In this document: piece after piece, positions 8,725 to 18,394 of the stretch
Layout: each line of letters opens with the position of its first letter
Position numbering within the stretch: the stretch's first letter is position 1
From: Fibrobacterota bacterium
GTDB taxonomy: Bacteria > Fibrobacterota > Chitinivibrionia > Chitinivibrionales > Chitinispirillaceae
Length of the DNA: 64,000 nt
Assembly: GCA_023412475.1 (NCBI GenBank)
Contig: JAEYNR010000061.1
Coordinates: 62,001-126,000, forward strand
Direction: 5' to 3'
Notes under the pieces: generated by a model
Databases searched by the model: none
Seen by the model: only the letters and a program-made list of their open reading frames with translations
What the model was told of the DNA's origin: nothing
Made by a program: the position numbers and the translations under genes

Positions 8725-10356
8725 TTATTTGTCCGATACTGAAGGTAAATTGCTACTATTATTTTTTAGACTTGCACCTACAAAATCTCTGAAAAGTGGA
8801 TGAGGAGCAACAGGACGTGATTTAAATTCGGGATGAAATTGACATGCTATAAACCAGGGATGATTCTTCAGTTCGATCATTTCGACTAACATACCATCGG
8901 GTGACTGACCTGACAGAACCATTCCCGCTGCTTCAAACCGTTCGCGATAGTCATTATTGAATTCGTAACGGTGCCTATGCCTCTCTGAGATGGTTTCCTG
9001 GTTGTTATAGGATTTACGGGCAAGCGTACCGCATTTTAACTTACATGGATAAGCTCCCAGACGCATCGAAGCGCCCCTGTTACTTACCTTTTTCTGCTCT
9101 TCCATCAGGTGGATAACCGGATCTGGAGTGTGAAGTTCCTGCTCAGTAGTGTTTGCTCCAGAAAGCCCCAGAACGTTGCGGCCAAATTCAATAACTGCCA
9201 TATGCATTCCCAGGCATATTCCAAGGAAAGGTATTTTATTTTCACGTGCATATTTTACAGCCAGAATTTTTCCCTCTATACCCCTGGAACCGAAACCTCC
9301 GGGAACCAGAATGCCTCCAATTCCTTTAAGAACCTCGTGAGCTCCTTTTTTCTCAATATCTTCTGCTGATATGCTAATGATGTTGACTTTTGCCAGGTGT
9401 GCGGCACCGGCATGATTCAGTGATTCATGAATCGATTTGTAAGCGTCCAAAAGCTCGCTGTATTTGCCCACTATTGCTATCTGAACTTCCTTGTCTGCAT
9501 TGGTAACCCTGTCGATGTATTCACGCCATGGTTTGAGGTTTCGTCTGCCTGCGCGAAGCCCCAGAATATCTATGATAACAGCATCAAGCTCCTGCGCGGC
9601 ATAATCCAGTGGCGACTCGTAAATAGTATGAGGAACATCGATAGCCTCGATGACCGCTTCTTCATCTACATTGCAAAACAACGAAAGCTTTCTTATTACA
9701 TCTCTCTCCAGATGTTTCTCTGTGCGACAAATCAAAATGTCGGGTATAATACCAATCTCCCGCAACCTGCCTACAGAGTGCTGAGTGGGTTTAGTTTTTA
9801 CCTCTCCGGCCGGATGAAGATAAGGGACCAGAGTTACATGAATGAAAAGAACATTGCTGCGCCCTTCCTGCTGACGGAACTGCCGGAGTGCCTCCAGATA
9901 AGGGTGGCTTTCAATGTCTCCTACTGTTCCACCAATCTCACTTATGACCACATCCACATCGGAGGAAGCTACTGATCGTATACTTTCGCAGATCTCGGTT
10001 GTCACATGAGGAACCACCTGAACAGTGATTCCCTGATAGTCACCACGACGCTCTTTTTTTATAATGGAATCATATATCCGTCCAGAGGTATAATTGCAGT
10101 GACGGTTTGTAGTGATACCGGTAAAACGTTCATAATGTCCCAGGTCAAGATCGGTCTCTGCACCATCATCGGTTACATACACTTCTCCATGCTGGTAGGG
10201 ATTCATGGTTCCAGGATCCACATTGAGATATGGGTCAAATTTCTGATTGACTACTTTTAAACCACGGGATTTTAGTAATAAACCTATCGATGCAGCAGTT
10301 ATTCCTTTACCCAGTGAAGAGACCACACCGCCTGTTACGAAAATAAATTTTGCCAT
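8725..10356 (-). CDS. pyrG: CTP synthase
   Basis: 543 residues from ATG 10356; it converts UTP to CTP with ATP and glutamine. The synthetase domain opens with MAKFIFVTGGVVSSLGKG (P-loop) and shows CNYTSGRIYD and ISEIGGTVGDIES. The C-terminal class I glutaminase has the nucleophile in GICLGMHM and the His-Glu pair in CQFHPEF. An in-frame ATG at 10386 would add ten residues, but it lacks a ribosome-binding site, whereas 10356 has GGAG nine bases upstream and matches the family N-terminus. It lies between carB and purF on the same strand. Confidence 0.97.
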   Translation of the reverse strand: MAKFIFVTGGVVSSLGKGITAASIGLLLKSRGLKVVNQKFDPYLNVDPGTMNPYQHGEVYVTDDGAETDLDLGHYERFTGITTNRHCNYTSGRIYDSIIKKERRGDYQGITVQVVPHVTTEICESIRSVASSDVDVVISEIGGTVGDIESHPYLEALRQFRQQEGRSNVLFIHVTLVPYLHPAGEVKTKPTQHSVGRLREIGIIPDILICRTEKHLERDVIRKLSLFCNVDEEAVIEAIDVPHTIYESPLDYAAQELDAVIIDILGLRAGRRNLKPWREYIDRVTNADKEVQIAIVGKYSELLDAYKSIHESLNHAGAAHLAKVNIISISAEDIEKKGAHEVLKGIGGILVPGGFGSRGIEGKILAVKYARENKIPFLGICLGMHMAVIEFGRNVLGLSGANTTEQELHTPDPVIHLMEEQKKVSNRGASMRLGAYPCKLKCGTLARKSYNNQETISERHRHRYEFNNDYRERFEAAGMVLSGQSPDGMLVEMIELKNHPWFIACQFHPEFKSRPVAPHPLFRDFVGASLKNNSSNLPSVSDK

Positions 10357-10414
10357 TTGTTTTAACTCCGGATCCAATTCAACCATAGGAAAGACAGAGA
10401 CGTTTCTCTCTCTC

Positions 10415-13400
10415 TCAATTCCACATGGTATGTCTGATATCTAAATCGTGTTTATACTTGTTCTTAATTACTTGTAAATTTATTGTATAATCCTGAATCG
10501 GTTTGACAGAAAAACCGGTTTTTTCGGTAGAGTCCATGCCACTTATTGCGGCCTGTGCACCTTCCAGAGTAGTGATATAGGGAATACCCTGAGAAACAGC
10601 GGCACTTCTGATTGGCTTGGAATCAATCTGAGACTTCTTTCCAGCCGGTACATTTATCACCAGATTAATTGCTTTGCCTTTAATAAGATCGATTATGTCC
10701 GGCTTTCCCTCACCGATTTTTGGTACCATTTTAGCATTAATGCCATTGGAGCTCAGGACTCTCCAGGTACCTTCTGAGGCAAAAATTTTAAACCCCATGG
10801 ATGCGATCATTTTTGCCATGAATATTATATTACGCCGCATGCTGTTTTTGACACTGATAAAAACCGTTCCTGATCTGGGCAGGTTGTTACCGGCTGCTTC
10901 CTGAGATTTGGCAAATGCAAGACCGAAATCTGTATCCAGTCCCATGACTTCACCTGTGGACTTCATTTCCGGTCCAAGGATTATGTCTGCTCCAGGGAAC
11001 TTTCTGAAAGGAAGAACCGATTCCTTGACAGCAAAATAGTCGATATTCCGTTCGACAGCTTCATCAAGATCGCTCAATTTCTGACCGGTCATAACCTTTG
11101 CGGCAATTCTTGGCCAGGGGGTACCAACTGCTTTACTCACAAATGGTACGGTTCTGGATGCCCTTGGATTGACTTCCAAAACAAAAAGTGAATCTTCTTT
11201 TATTGCGAACTGTATATTAAGCAGTCCCACAACTTTGAGCTCTTCAGCGATTTTTATAGTAGCTTTGCGAATTTCAGAAATGATATCCCCTGACAAGGTA
11301 TGTGGTGGCATTACACATGCGCTATCACCGGAATGTATTCCAGCTTCTTCAATATGTTCCATTATGCCACAGATCATCACATCGTTACCATCGCTTATCG
11401 CATCAACATCCACTTCGATCGCATCACCTATAAATTTATCTACCAGAACTGGATGATCTTCTGCTGCAGCCTGAGCTTCTCTTATAAATGTCCGAAGCTC
11501 ATCATCATCGTACACAATACGCATAGCCCTGCCACCAAGAACAAACGATGGGCGAAGAAGAACCGGATAACCCAGGTTATGAGCGATAGCGATGGCTTCA
11601 TCTGTAGACTTTGCGATTCCATTGTCAGGCTGATTTAATCCAAGTTTGCTGATCATAGCTGCAAACTCATCCCGGTCCTCGGCCCTCTGTATAGACTCAA
11701 CACTGGTTCCAATTATAGGTGCGCCGGCATCCAGGAGTCTCTTTGCCAGATTGAGAGGTGTCTGACCACCAAACTGAACTATCACTCCAACCGGTTTTTC
11801 TTTGTCTATTATGTTCATGACATCTTCGAATGTCAAAGGTTCGAAATAGAGCTTATCGGATGTATCGTAATCTGTGCTGACTGTTTCCGGATTGGAGTTG
11901 ATCATGATTGATTCATAATCCAGCTCCTTAAGGGCAAACGATGCCTGACAGCAGCAGTAATCGAACTCTATTCCCTGCCCGATTCTGTTAGGACCGCCAC
12001 CAAGAATCACGACTTTCTTTTTGTCGCTGACAATACTTTCATCTTCATGCTCATAAGTAGAGTAATAGTAGGGGGTGTATGCTTCAAATTCTGCAGCACA
12101 GGTATCCACCAGTTTATATGTCGGAATTACACCAAGTGATTTGCGAAAATTTCTAAAATCAATTTCACCCATATCCAGAAGCTTTGACAACTGGGCATCG
12201 GAAAAACCTAATCCTTTGGCCTTTTTGATGAATTTTTTCTGAGTGATCTGGTCTTTGGTTAAAAGAGCGGGGCTTATCTGCTTTTCGAACTGGAAAACGT
12301 CGAACAAGTTGTTAATGAACCAGGGATCTACCCAGGAGGCCTTCGAGATCTCCTCCACCGTAAGGCCTTCTTCAAAAGCAAACCGGATTAGCAAAAGACG
12401 GTCAGCCTTGGGAACAGCAAGAGCTGCAAGTATCTGTTCTGTTGTCCTGTAAGGATATTTTACCAGGTCAAGTCCTTTGCGGCCAATTTCCAGGCCCCTT
12501 AAGCCTTTCTGCAAAGCCTCTTTAAAGGTTCGTCCTATGGCCATTGTTTCGCCAACAGATTTCATCTGTATCCCCAGGGTAGGATCTGCTTCAGGGAATT
12601 TTTCAAAAGTGAAACGGGGAATCTTTACTACGCAATAGTCTATAGTCGGTTCGAATGAAGCAGGTGTCTCTCTGGTGATATCGTTTCTGATTTCATCAAG
12701 AGTATACCCTACTGCAAGTTTTGCAGCAATCTTTGCGATCGGAAAACCGGTTGCCTTACTTGCCAGAGCAGAGCTTCTGCTGACACGGGGATTCATTTCA
12801 ATGACTACCATGCGACCATTATCCGGATTAACTGCAAACTGGATGTTGGAGCCGCCTGTTTCAACACCTATTTCTCTGATAATCGCAATGGCTGCATCAC
12901 GCATTTTCTGGTATTGACGGTCAGTAAGGGTTAGAGCAGGAGCACAAGTGATACTGTCTCCAGTATGAATTCCCATAGGATCAAGGTTTTCGATAGAACA
13001 GATTATTACTACATTATCTGCCTTGTCACGCATGATTTCAAGTTCATATTCTTTCCAGCCAATTACTGATTCTTCAATAAGAATCTCATTTATTCTGCTG
13101 CAGTTAAGCCCATACTGAGCAGCCCGTTCAAAATCGGATTCAGCGTAAACTATACTTCCTCCGGTACCGCCAAGAGTAAAACTGGGCCGTATAATAAGAG
13201 GAAAACCGATTTTTCTGGCGATCTGCCATGCTTCATCAAGATTATATGCGAAAGCACTTTCTGGAAGATCAAGGCCGATTTTCTCGATTGCTTCTTTGAA
13301 ATCACTGCGATCTTCGGACTTTTTAATAGCTTTTTCATCCGCACCGATCAGCTTTACATTGTAACGCTGAAGAACGCCGCTTTCAGCCAGTTCCATAGCC

Positions 13401-13693
13401 ACATTGAGTCCAGTCTGACCTCCCATGGTAGGAAGAACTGCATCTGGCCGCTCTTGTGCAATGATCTTCTCGATTATCTCAGGAGTAATCGGTTCGATGT
13501 AGGTTCTGTCGGCAAGCTGGGGATCAGTCATGATGGTTGCAGGGTTGGAGTTTACCAGCACAACCCGGTAACCTTCTTCCTTGAGAGCTTTACATGCTTG
13601 AGTTCCTGAATAGTCAAATTCACATGCCTGCCCGATAACGATGGGACCGCTTCCAATAATCAGAATACTATGTATGTCATTTCTTTTTGGCAT
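10415..13693 (-). CDS. carB: carbamoyl-phosphate synthase, large subunit
   Basis: 1092 residues, close to the usual 1070. It makes carbamoyl phosphate for pyrimidines and arginine from bicarbonate, ATP and ammonia channelled from CarA. Two homologous ATP-grasp halves are visible, with IIGSGPIVIGQACEFDYSG near the start and ILGGGPNRIGQGIEFDYCC in the second half, plus paired glycine-rich loops (TLGGTGGSIVY, VLGGRAMRIVY). A C-terminal MGS-like allosteric domain follows. The extra 20 residues at the C-terminus are charged and unremarkable. carA lies 87 bases upstream and pyrG 58 bases downstream. Confidence 0.97.
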   Translation of the reverse strand: MPKRNDIHSILIIGSGPIVIGQACEFDYSGTQACKALKEEGYRVVLVNSNPATIMTDPQLADRTYIEPITPEIIEKIIAQERPDAVLPTMGGQTGLNVAMELAESGVLQRYNVKLIGADEKAIKKSEDRSDFKEAIEKIGLDLPESAFAYNLDEAWQIARKIGFPLIIRPSFTLGGTGGSIVYAESDFERAAQYGLNCSRINEILIEESVIGWKEYELEIMRDKADNVVIICSIENLDPMGIHTGDSITCAPALTLTDRQYQKMRDAAIAIIREIGVETGGSNIQFAVNPDNGRMVVIEMNPRVSRSSALASKATGFPIAKIAAKLAVGYTLDEIRNDITRETPASFEPTIDYCVVKIPRFTFEKFPEADPTLGIQMKSVGETMAIGRTFKEALQKGLRGLEIGRKGLDLVKYPYRTTEQILAALAVPKADRLLLIRFAFEEGLTVEEISKASWVDPWFINNLFDVFQFEKQISPALLTKDQITQKKFIKKAKGLGFSDAQLSKLLDMGEIDFRNFRKSLGVIPTYKLVDTCAAEFEAYTPYYYSTYEHEDESIVSDKKKVVILGGGPNRIGQGIEFDYCCCQASFALKELDYESIMINSNPETVSTDYDTSDKLYFEPLTFEDVMNIIDKEKPVGVIVQFGGQTPLNLAKRLLDAGAPIIGTSVESIQRAEDRDEFAAMISKLGLNQPDNGIAKSTDEAIAIAHNLGYPVLLRPSFVLGGRAMRIVYDDDELRTFIREAQAAAEDHPVLVDKFIGDAIEVDVDAISDGNDVMICGIMEHIEEAGIHSGDSACVMPPHTLSGDIISEIRKATIKIAEELKVVGLLNIQFAIKEDSLFVLEVNPRASRTVPFVSKAVGTPWPRIAAKVMTGQKLSDLDEAVERNIDYFAVKESVLPFRKFPGADIILGPEMKSTGEVMGLDTDFGLAFAKSQEAAGNNLPRSGTVFISVKNSMRRNIIFMAKMIASMGFKIFASEGTWRVLSSNGINAKMVPKIGEGKPDIIDLIKGKAINLVINVPAGKKSQIDSKPIRSAAVSQGIPYITTLEGAQAAISGMDSTEKTGFSVKPIQDYTINLQVIKNKYKHDLDIRHTMWN

Positions 13694-13780
13694 AAAACCT
13701 TTCGAACCTTGTTGGTATCAACATGGGGTAGAGGTTATATATTTGAATGATAAAATTGGTTTGCAAAATTTTCCTTTTCA

Positions 13781-14929
13781 TTATCTTGCGACGCCTGAAA
13801 ATGCCGGGTGATTCCTAGCAGGTGTTGTTCTCTCAAGAATAGAGATAAACTGCTCGAGCAAGTAACCTGAATCATGAGGACCTGGCGCCGCTTCGGGATG
13901 ATACTGAACACTGAGCAGGTTTCTTTGTGTATCAGCTAACCCCTCACAGGTCATATCGTTAAGATTAATATGGGTCGCTCTTGCTCCACTGTTTTCAAGA
14001 CTCTCCATATCGACACAGAAGCCATGGTTCTGTGAGGTAATCTCGATTGTTCCAGTGTCTAAGTTTCTGACAGGATGATTGGCTCCTCGATGACCGAATT
14101 TAAGTTTATAGGTTTTCGCACCAAGAGCCAGTGCCAAAAGCTGATGACCAAGGCAGATACCAAAAATCGGCTTTTTACCTATAAGAGAGCTGATATTTTC
14201 TATGGCATAGCTTATTGCCGACGGATCACCAGGACCGTTTGAAAGAAATATCCCGTCAGGGTCATAAGAGAGGACTTCCTGAGCGCTGGTATGTGCCGGG
14301 ACCACAGTGACTCTGCATCCAAGTGATTCAAAAATACGCAAGATATTATGCTTGATTCCAAAGTCAAAAGCTACAACAGAAAATCTGGATTCTGATTTTT
14401 TACTGCTAAATTGGCTGTCATTCCAAACATAAGCTTTTTGGCAAGTTACTTTCTTTACCAGGTCGATTCCAACTAAACCGGTCCAGGCCCTTGCTTTTTC
14501 CACCAGCGCATCAGAAGAAACCGAGCCATCTCCAGCATAGAGAACCCCTTTCATTGCTCCTGCAACCCTGATATGTTTTGTTAAAGCCCTGGTATCGATA
14601 TCCTGAATAGCGACTATATTATTTTCAGCCAGATAATCGCAAACTGACTTGGTGGAGGTAAAGTTTGATGGATAGCGGCATGCCTCTTTTACTATAAAAC
14701 CGCTTACAAAGATCTGTGAAGATTCCACATCATCTTCGTTTATTCCATAGTTGCCGATCAAGGGGTTGGTCATGGTGACTATTTGAGATGAATAGGATGG
14801 ATCTGTGAGGATTTCCTGATATCCAGTCAGGCTGGTATTAAAAACCACCTCTCCAACAGATTCACCCTCTGCTCCAAATGATTCACCTTCAAATACGGTG
14901 CCGTCTTCCAGTGCTATAATACCTTTCAA
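13781..14929 (-). CDS. carA: carbamoyl-phosphate synthase, small (glutaminase) subunit
   Basis: 382 residues. The N-terminal CarA domain (LEDGTVFEGESFG, SLTGYQEILTDPSY) is followed by a class I glutaminase with the nucleophile in FGICLGHQLLALALG and the His-Glu pair in VQYHPEAAPGPHD. It supplies ammonia to CarB. The start is a TTG at 14929 (TTG AAA GGT ATT) with GAGG six to seven bases before it. It is the first gene of the carA-carB-pyrG-purF operon and is preceded by three intrinsic terminators on its own strand (see the leader features), so premature termination is the likely control. Confidence 0.97.
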   Translation of the reverse strand: MKGIIALEDGTVFEGESFGAEGESVGEVVFNTSLTGYQEILTDPSYSSQIVTMTNPLIGNYGINEDDVESSQIFVSGFIVKEACRYPSNFTSTKSVCDYLAENNIVAIQDIDTRALTKHIRVAGAMKGVLYAGDGSVSSDALVEKARAWTGLVGIDLVKKVTCQKAYVWNDSQFSSKKSESRFSVVAFDFGIKHNILRIFESLGCRVTVVPAHTSAQEVLSYDPDGIFLSNGPGDPSAISYAIENISSLIGKKPIFGICLGHQLLALALGAKTYKLKFGHRGANHPVRNLDTGTIEITSQNHGFCVDMESLENSGARATHINLNDMTCEGLADTQRNLLSVQYHPEAAPGPHDSGYLLEQFISILERTTPARNHPAFSGVAR

Positions 14930-15005
14930 AAAAACCTCACTTTTTTACAGAATTGCGGACTGTTCCACCAAAGTACGTATAGAGTAGTAATAAAAATGTG
15001 CAAAC

Positions 15006-15053
15006 ACAAAAAAAAAAAGATACCCATCCCTTTGAGAAAGGATAGGTATCTTT
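15006..15053 (-). terminator. intrinsic terminator or attenuator in the carA leader
   Basis: Read on the minus strand, AAAGATACC pairs with GGTATCTTT, followed inward by ATCC/GGAT and CTTT/AAAG with one mismatch, and the stem runs into eleven T. It lies about 75 bases before the carA start, in the same direction. It would therefore stop transcription before the operon unless opened, which is the position of an attenuator. Alternatively it ends a short transcript from the upstream modules. Confidence 0.8.
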
Positions 15054-15186
15054 AAATGGTCGAAACTGTTTTTCATTTGCTGCTTGGAAGGAAAAAAGTT
15101 TTTCAAGCTCTGCAACAAAATAATGTTTTGATAGGTGGGAGTCAAACATAAAAGGAACAGAATAAGGAGTAGTGCAGACTGTTATT

Positions 15187-15286
15187 AAAAAAATCCTCCG
15201 CCAGGGTTAATATCCCTGGCGGAGGTCTCGTGCACCTTCACCCTATAGAAGGAGGCATGTGAAGTAGCGACTTCTCAGCCGCTATA
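15187..15286 (-). promoter_or_regulatory. leader module 1: conserved RNA-like element with terminator
   Basis: Minus strand. It begins TATAGCG, where TAGCG pairs with CGCTA across a variable loop, then has CCTTC and GAAGG arms around TATAGGGT, a conserved TGCACGAGA linker, and a 12-bp perfect stem (CCTCCGCCAGGG with its complement, loop of 7) followed by seven T. The same layout recurs in module 2 at 15370..15461 with different terminator stems but identical linker. Conserved pre-terminator sequence plus covarying stems suggests a structured regulatory RNA or attenuator ahead of carAB-pyrG-purF. I could not match it to a riboswitch class I know. Confidence 0.65.
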
Positions 15287-15369
15287 ATGTATACGAAATG
15301 TAAGTGGTTAATATTGATTAGGTTCTGGAAAAAATAAAAAGAGTGCTGTCGAAGCTGGGAAAAGCATTT

Positions 15370-15461
15370 AAAAAACCCGGACCGAATTTTTTAATCCGAT
15401 CCGGGTCTCGTGCACCTTCACCCTTAAGAAGGAGGTAGCGAACCCTTCTGGTATCGCTATA
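15370..15461 (-). promoter_or_regulatory. leader module 2: second copy of the conserved RNA-like element
   Basis: Minus strand. Shared with module 1 are TATAGCG with its CGCTA partner, CCTCCTTCT, AGGGTGAAGGTGCACGAGA, and an intrinsic terminator directly after it. The terminator stem itself (CCCGGATCGG with CCGGTCCGGG-like partner, six T) and the first loop differ in sequence but keep pairing. It lies about 180 bases upstream of module 1 in the same direction. The remaining stretch up to 15819 contains no gene I can support. Confidence 0.65.
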
Positions 15462-15819
15462 AATAGTACGGTTGCGGGGTGGGGTATATTGTGGAAATAA
15501 ATCCGAAATAGAAAGCCGGAGTCGGGAATATGATTTTTGAAATCTACCACTTTTTCTAATTCTCTTTTCCTGTTCTTATTTCGAATTTTTCATAAACCTT
15601 TTTTCCCCTCAATGCTGTTTAATTGGCCGCATTTTTAATAATCTATCGAAATAGTGATCATAACTCCCAAAATCTAATATCAGATATCAGAAATCTGCTA
15701 TCTGATTACGGCATACCTTTTGATCTTGGATCAATTGAAGAGATCGGACAAAGAGGATAACAGTGTTATTGTTTTTATCCTTTTCACTCGGATAGAGCTT
15801 TCATTTCCGGGATTTAATA

Positions 15820-16368
15820 ATGATAAAACTTGCCATTCTGATCAGTCTTTCACTCTTTTTAGGTGTAATAAATGGAAGAGAAAACCAGATAAATTTTAAA
15901 ATAGAGCAGATCGAAAAAGGATACAGTTATTCGTGCGATTTTCAGAGCACCCTCTCAACAGATTCTGTTCTGGCGATTATTTTCAAATTTGATCACCTGG
16001 TGAAATACTCCTCTAAGATGTCAAAGATAGAGATTCTTTCTGAAGAGAAAAACTCATATCTTGTATCATTTTTTCTTAAATATCTGATCTATTCCAGCAA
16101 GTCGGTTTACAGGAGAACTCTTCTTGAAGATAAAGATATGGTTGTAATCGAAATGATCAAGTTTCATCATAACAGCAATGTGTTCCCTAAGGTTTTAAAC
16201 ATCAGAATAGAATACAGGGTTTTACCTGTGATGGACAGTGTGCATATTTTTTACAAACAAAAGTGCGTTTTTAACAAAACGGTAAATTGGTTCTATTTGA
16301 AAATACTGGAAGGGAAATTGAATGAATCAATGAGGGAGCTACAGAGCTACATTAATTCAAGAAGTTAA
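15820..16368 (+). CDS. secreted protein, possibly START/SRPBCC-like
   Basis: 182 residues with a signal peptide (core LAILISLSLFLGVI, cleavage near NGRE). The mature part alternates beta strands (YSYSCDFQSTL, YLVSFFLKYL, MVVIEMIKFH, LNIRIEYRVLP) and ends in a long amphipathic helix, the general plan of SRPBCC lipid-binding domains, but no diagnostic motif is present and the assignment is weak. It stands alone and is followed by a 12-bp bidirectional terminator at 16371..16399 shared with the converging lipoprotein gene. Confidence 0.6.
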   Translation: MIKLAILISLSLFLGVINGRENQINFKIEQIEKGYSYSCDFQSTLSTDSVLAIIFKFDHLVKYSSKMSKIEILSEEKNSYLVSFFLKYLIYSSKSVYRRTLLEDKDMVVIEMIKFHHNSNVFPKVLNIRIEYRVLPVMDSVHIFYKQKCVFNKTVNWFYLKILEGKLNESMRELQSYINSRS

Positions 16369-16370
16369 AT

Positions 16371-16399
16371 AAAGGGCAGGGGAGATGCCCCTGCCCTTT
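16371..16399. terminator. bidirectional intrinsic terminator
   Basis: A perfect 12-bp stem AAAGGGCAGGGG/CCCCTGCCCTTT with a five-base loop, flanked by A- and T-rich sequence. It sits exactly between two converging genes (stops at 16368 plus and 16408 minus), so it can serve both. Confidence 0.85.
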
Positions 16400-16407
16400 A
16401 TGGTAAA

Positions 16408-18387
16408 TTATTCTTCCCAGATTATGGCAAACTTGCCACTCTTCTCTACCCAGATAAATTGATCATCTTTGTAGACGACATAATATTCGTCATCCAGACC
16501 GCTAACTCCTGAATCAGTCAAAGTAAAACCTGGACTAGAAGAACCGAAGTTATGATCGATACTACCTGTTAAATCAGCATGCCATGGAGCCCCATCAAAC
16601 TGAAAAGCGCAAGAGTAGATCTTTTTTTGTGATGCGTCCCAGTCAATTGTAAATGTTTTAATCTTACTGATATCAGGCCCACTCTCTCCTTCTACAGTGC
16701 CTTTACTAAAGGTAGTGTTTTGAATTTCAGGTAGCGGCGAAGAACTGGGCACACCATACTTTTCCAGTAACCCTTCATCTCCTTTATCGACAACTGTTAT
16801 TTTTCTAACAGCTTTGCCCTCATTCCCTGCCTCATTTTTTACAGTGTAAATCAGTGAGCAGGCTCTTCCGGCTTCGGATGTTTTGAAACCAGATGTATCG
16901 ACTTTTACTTTACTCCAACTGATATTTCCATCCACTTCATCTGTTACAGTATTGCCAATATCCTTCGATTTATAATCTTTACTATATTTGGCTCCAACTG
17001 CAACAGTATCCTGATCCTTACTGTGTTTGAGTTTGATTACTGGTGGAGTTTTATCGTCCTCTGCATCAGCTTTAGATACCTTCACAGTTCTGGTTTTTGT
17101 GATTTTTTTGGTTCCATCGCAGGTACTGATCTCGTAGGTGACCGTAATTGTACCTTCTTTATCGGTGCGAACGGTTTCTGGGTTAATCTTTACCATGCTA
17201 TTGACAACTTTAGTAAGTGGAATTGAATTTACCTGTGCAGTGTTTCTTGGCCATGTCATAGTTGCGGTAAATCCAGGCTCCTCGTACATTTCTCCGACTT
17301 TCAAATTAATTACACCATCACCTTCAAGCTCCAGAGTAATGGATGTATCACAGTCCGGAGCATCGCTTCCATGAATAATAATTTTCACTTCACTTTTTAC
17401 TTCAGTACCACTTTCTCCCGTAACAGAGAAAGTCGCAGTAAACATACCTTCCTTACCTTCTTCATAATCGTGATCCAAATTTGCCTGCAGGTCTCTTATT
17501 TCATTGTTGATATATTCATAAGCAACGCTAGTCAGCAGTGAAAGATCGAAAGAAACATCTGGAAGTGTATCTTCAATAATAAAGCCATCATGAATCCCAT
17601 CCCCGTCATAAAAAACATTAATTACTGCATCAGTAACACTGCCACCTTCATCTGTTACCCTGAAGTAAATAGTATGACTGCTTTTATTACCCGACTTGTC
17701 TTCTGCAGTGTAATTGACTTTGTAGACACCGGTATCATTTGTATTTACTTCACCATCCAGAGTGACACTTTCACCTATCTTGAATATGGTAAGATCTTCA
17801 TCTGTTATATTGACATAGTCAATGTAGTTGATGATAGAACCAAGGATGATTACTGCCGTGTCGTTTGTTACAAAGTAAGAGTTAGAAACAATTGATGGTG
17901 GAGTTACATCATCTTCTGGCAGATGTTTAACGACTATGGTTCTGGTAACTTTTGTGTAATTACCAGTAGTGTCTGATACAGAGTATCTTATATCGTAGTT
18001 GCTACTCTCAATAAATGCCACATTAGATTCGACATTGACATCGTCATTATTAATGGTTTTATCGGATGGATCATAGCAGTGGAAATCTTTCTCAAGTTGT
18101 CTGATTCTCTCCCAGAACTTATCCTGTTCGCTTGGTTTATATCTGAGAGTATCAGGGTTGTTACCCTTAAGTTCAATAACAGGGAAATCCTTATCTACTC
18201 TAAAAAGTGGTGAATCTTTGTCATAAATATTGGCGATATCATCACTATCATGATCCCCAGCGGAATCAGGACCCACGTAGTTATCGCTTTTGGGATCCAG
18301 GATATTGGTATATTCAACTTCGGTACAACTAGCAAAAAAGATCACCAGAGACGACAAAAAAAGGATTCTCTTTTTATTCAAGAACAT
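16408..18387 (-). CDS. lipoprotein with DUF5011/Ig-like repeats
   Basis: 659 residues from ATG 18387, chosen because it gives a lipoprotein signal (FLNKKRILFLSSLVIFFASC, lipobox FASC) and has TGAGG five bases upstream; an in-frame TTG/ATG further up lacks both. The mature N-terminus has an Asp-rich, calcium-loop-like segment (DPKSDNYVGPDSAGDHDSDD). It is followed by several beta-sandwich repeats of the DUF5011 type, clearest at TPPVIKLKHSKDQDTVAVG and the following EVDGNISWSKVKVDTSGF. Such proteins are surface-anchored with unknown or adhesive roles. Its start lies 7 bases after the stop of the TPR protein gene, so they share a transcript. Confidence 0.85.
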   Translation of the reverse strand: MFLNKKRILFLSSLVIFFASCTEVEYTNILDPKSDNYVGPDSAGDHDSDDIANIYDKDSPLFRVDKDFPVIELKGNNPDTLRYKPSEQDKFWERIRQLEKDFHCYDPSDKTINNDDVNVESNVAFIESSNYDIRYSVSDTTGNYTKVTRTIVVKHLPEDDVTPPSIVSNSYFVTNDTAVIILGSIINYIDYVNITDEDLTIFKIGESVTLDGEVNTNDTGVYKVNYTAEDKSGNKSSHTIYFRVTDEGGSVTDAVINVFYDGDGIHDGFIIEDTLPDVSFDLSLLTSVAYEYINNEIRDLQANLDHDYEEGKEGMFTATFSVTGESGTEVKSEVKIIIHGSDAPDCDTSITLELEGDGVINLKVGEMYEEPGFTATMTWPRNTAQVNSIPLTKVVNSMVKINPETVRTDKEGTITVTYEISTCDGTKKITKTRTVKVSKADAEDDKTPPVIKLKHSKDQDTVAVGAKYSKDYKSKDIGNTVTDEVDGNISWSKVKVDTSGFKTSEAGRACSLIYTVKNEAGNEGKAVRKITVVDKGDEGLLEKYGVPSSSPLPEIQNTTFSKGTVEGESGPDISKIKTFTIDWDASQKKIYSCAFQFDGAPWHADLTGSIDHNFGSSSPGFTLTDSGVSGLDDEYYVVYKDDQFIWVEKSGKFAIIWEE

Positions 18388-18394
18388 AAATACC

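Noticed and set aside
9427..9975. 182-codon plus-strand frame inside pyrG
   Set aside because: Antisense to the conserved CTP synthase frame, with no ribosome-binding site or domain; a shadow of pyrG codon usage.
14937..15149. Two overlapping 66-70-codon minus-strand frames as a carA leader peptide
   Set aside because: No start signals, and they run through the terminator stem and its T-run.
15187..15461. T-box riboswitch interpretation of the leader modules
   Set aside because: AGGGTG and the following terminator recall T-boxes, but the tRNA-binding TGGN bulge sequence and a specifier stem are not seen and the downstream genes are not amino-acid genes.
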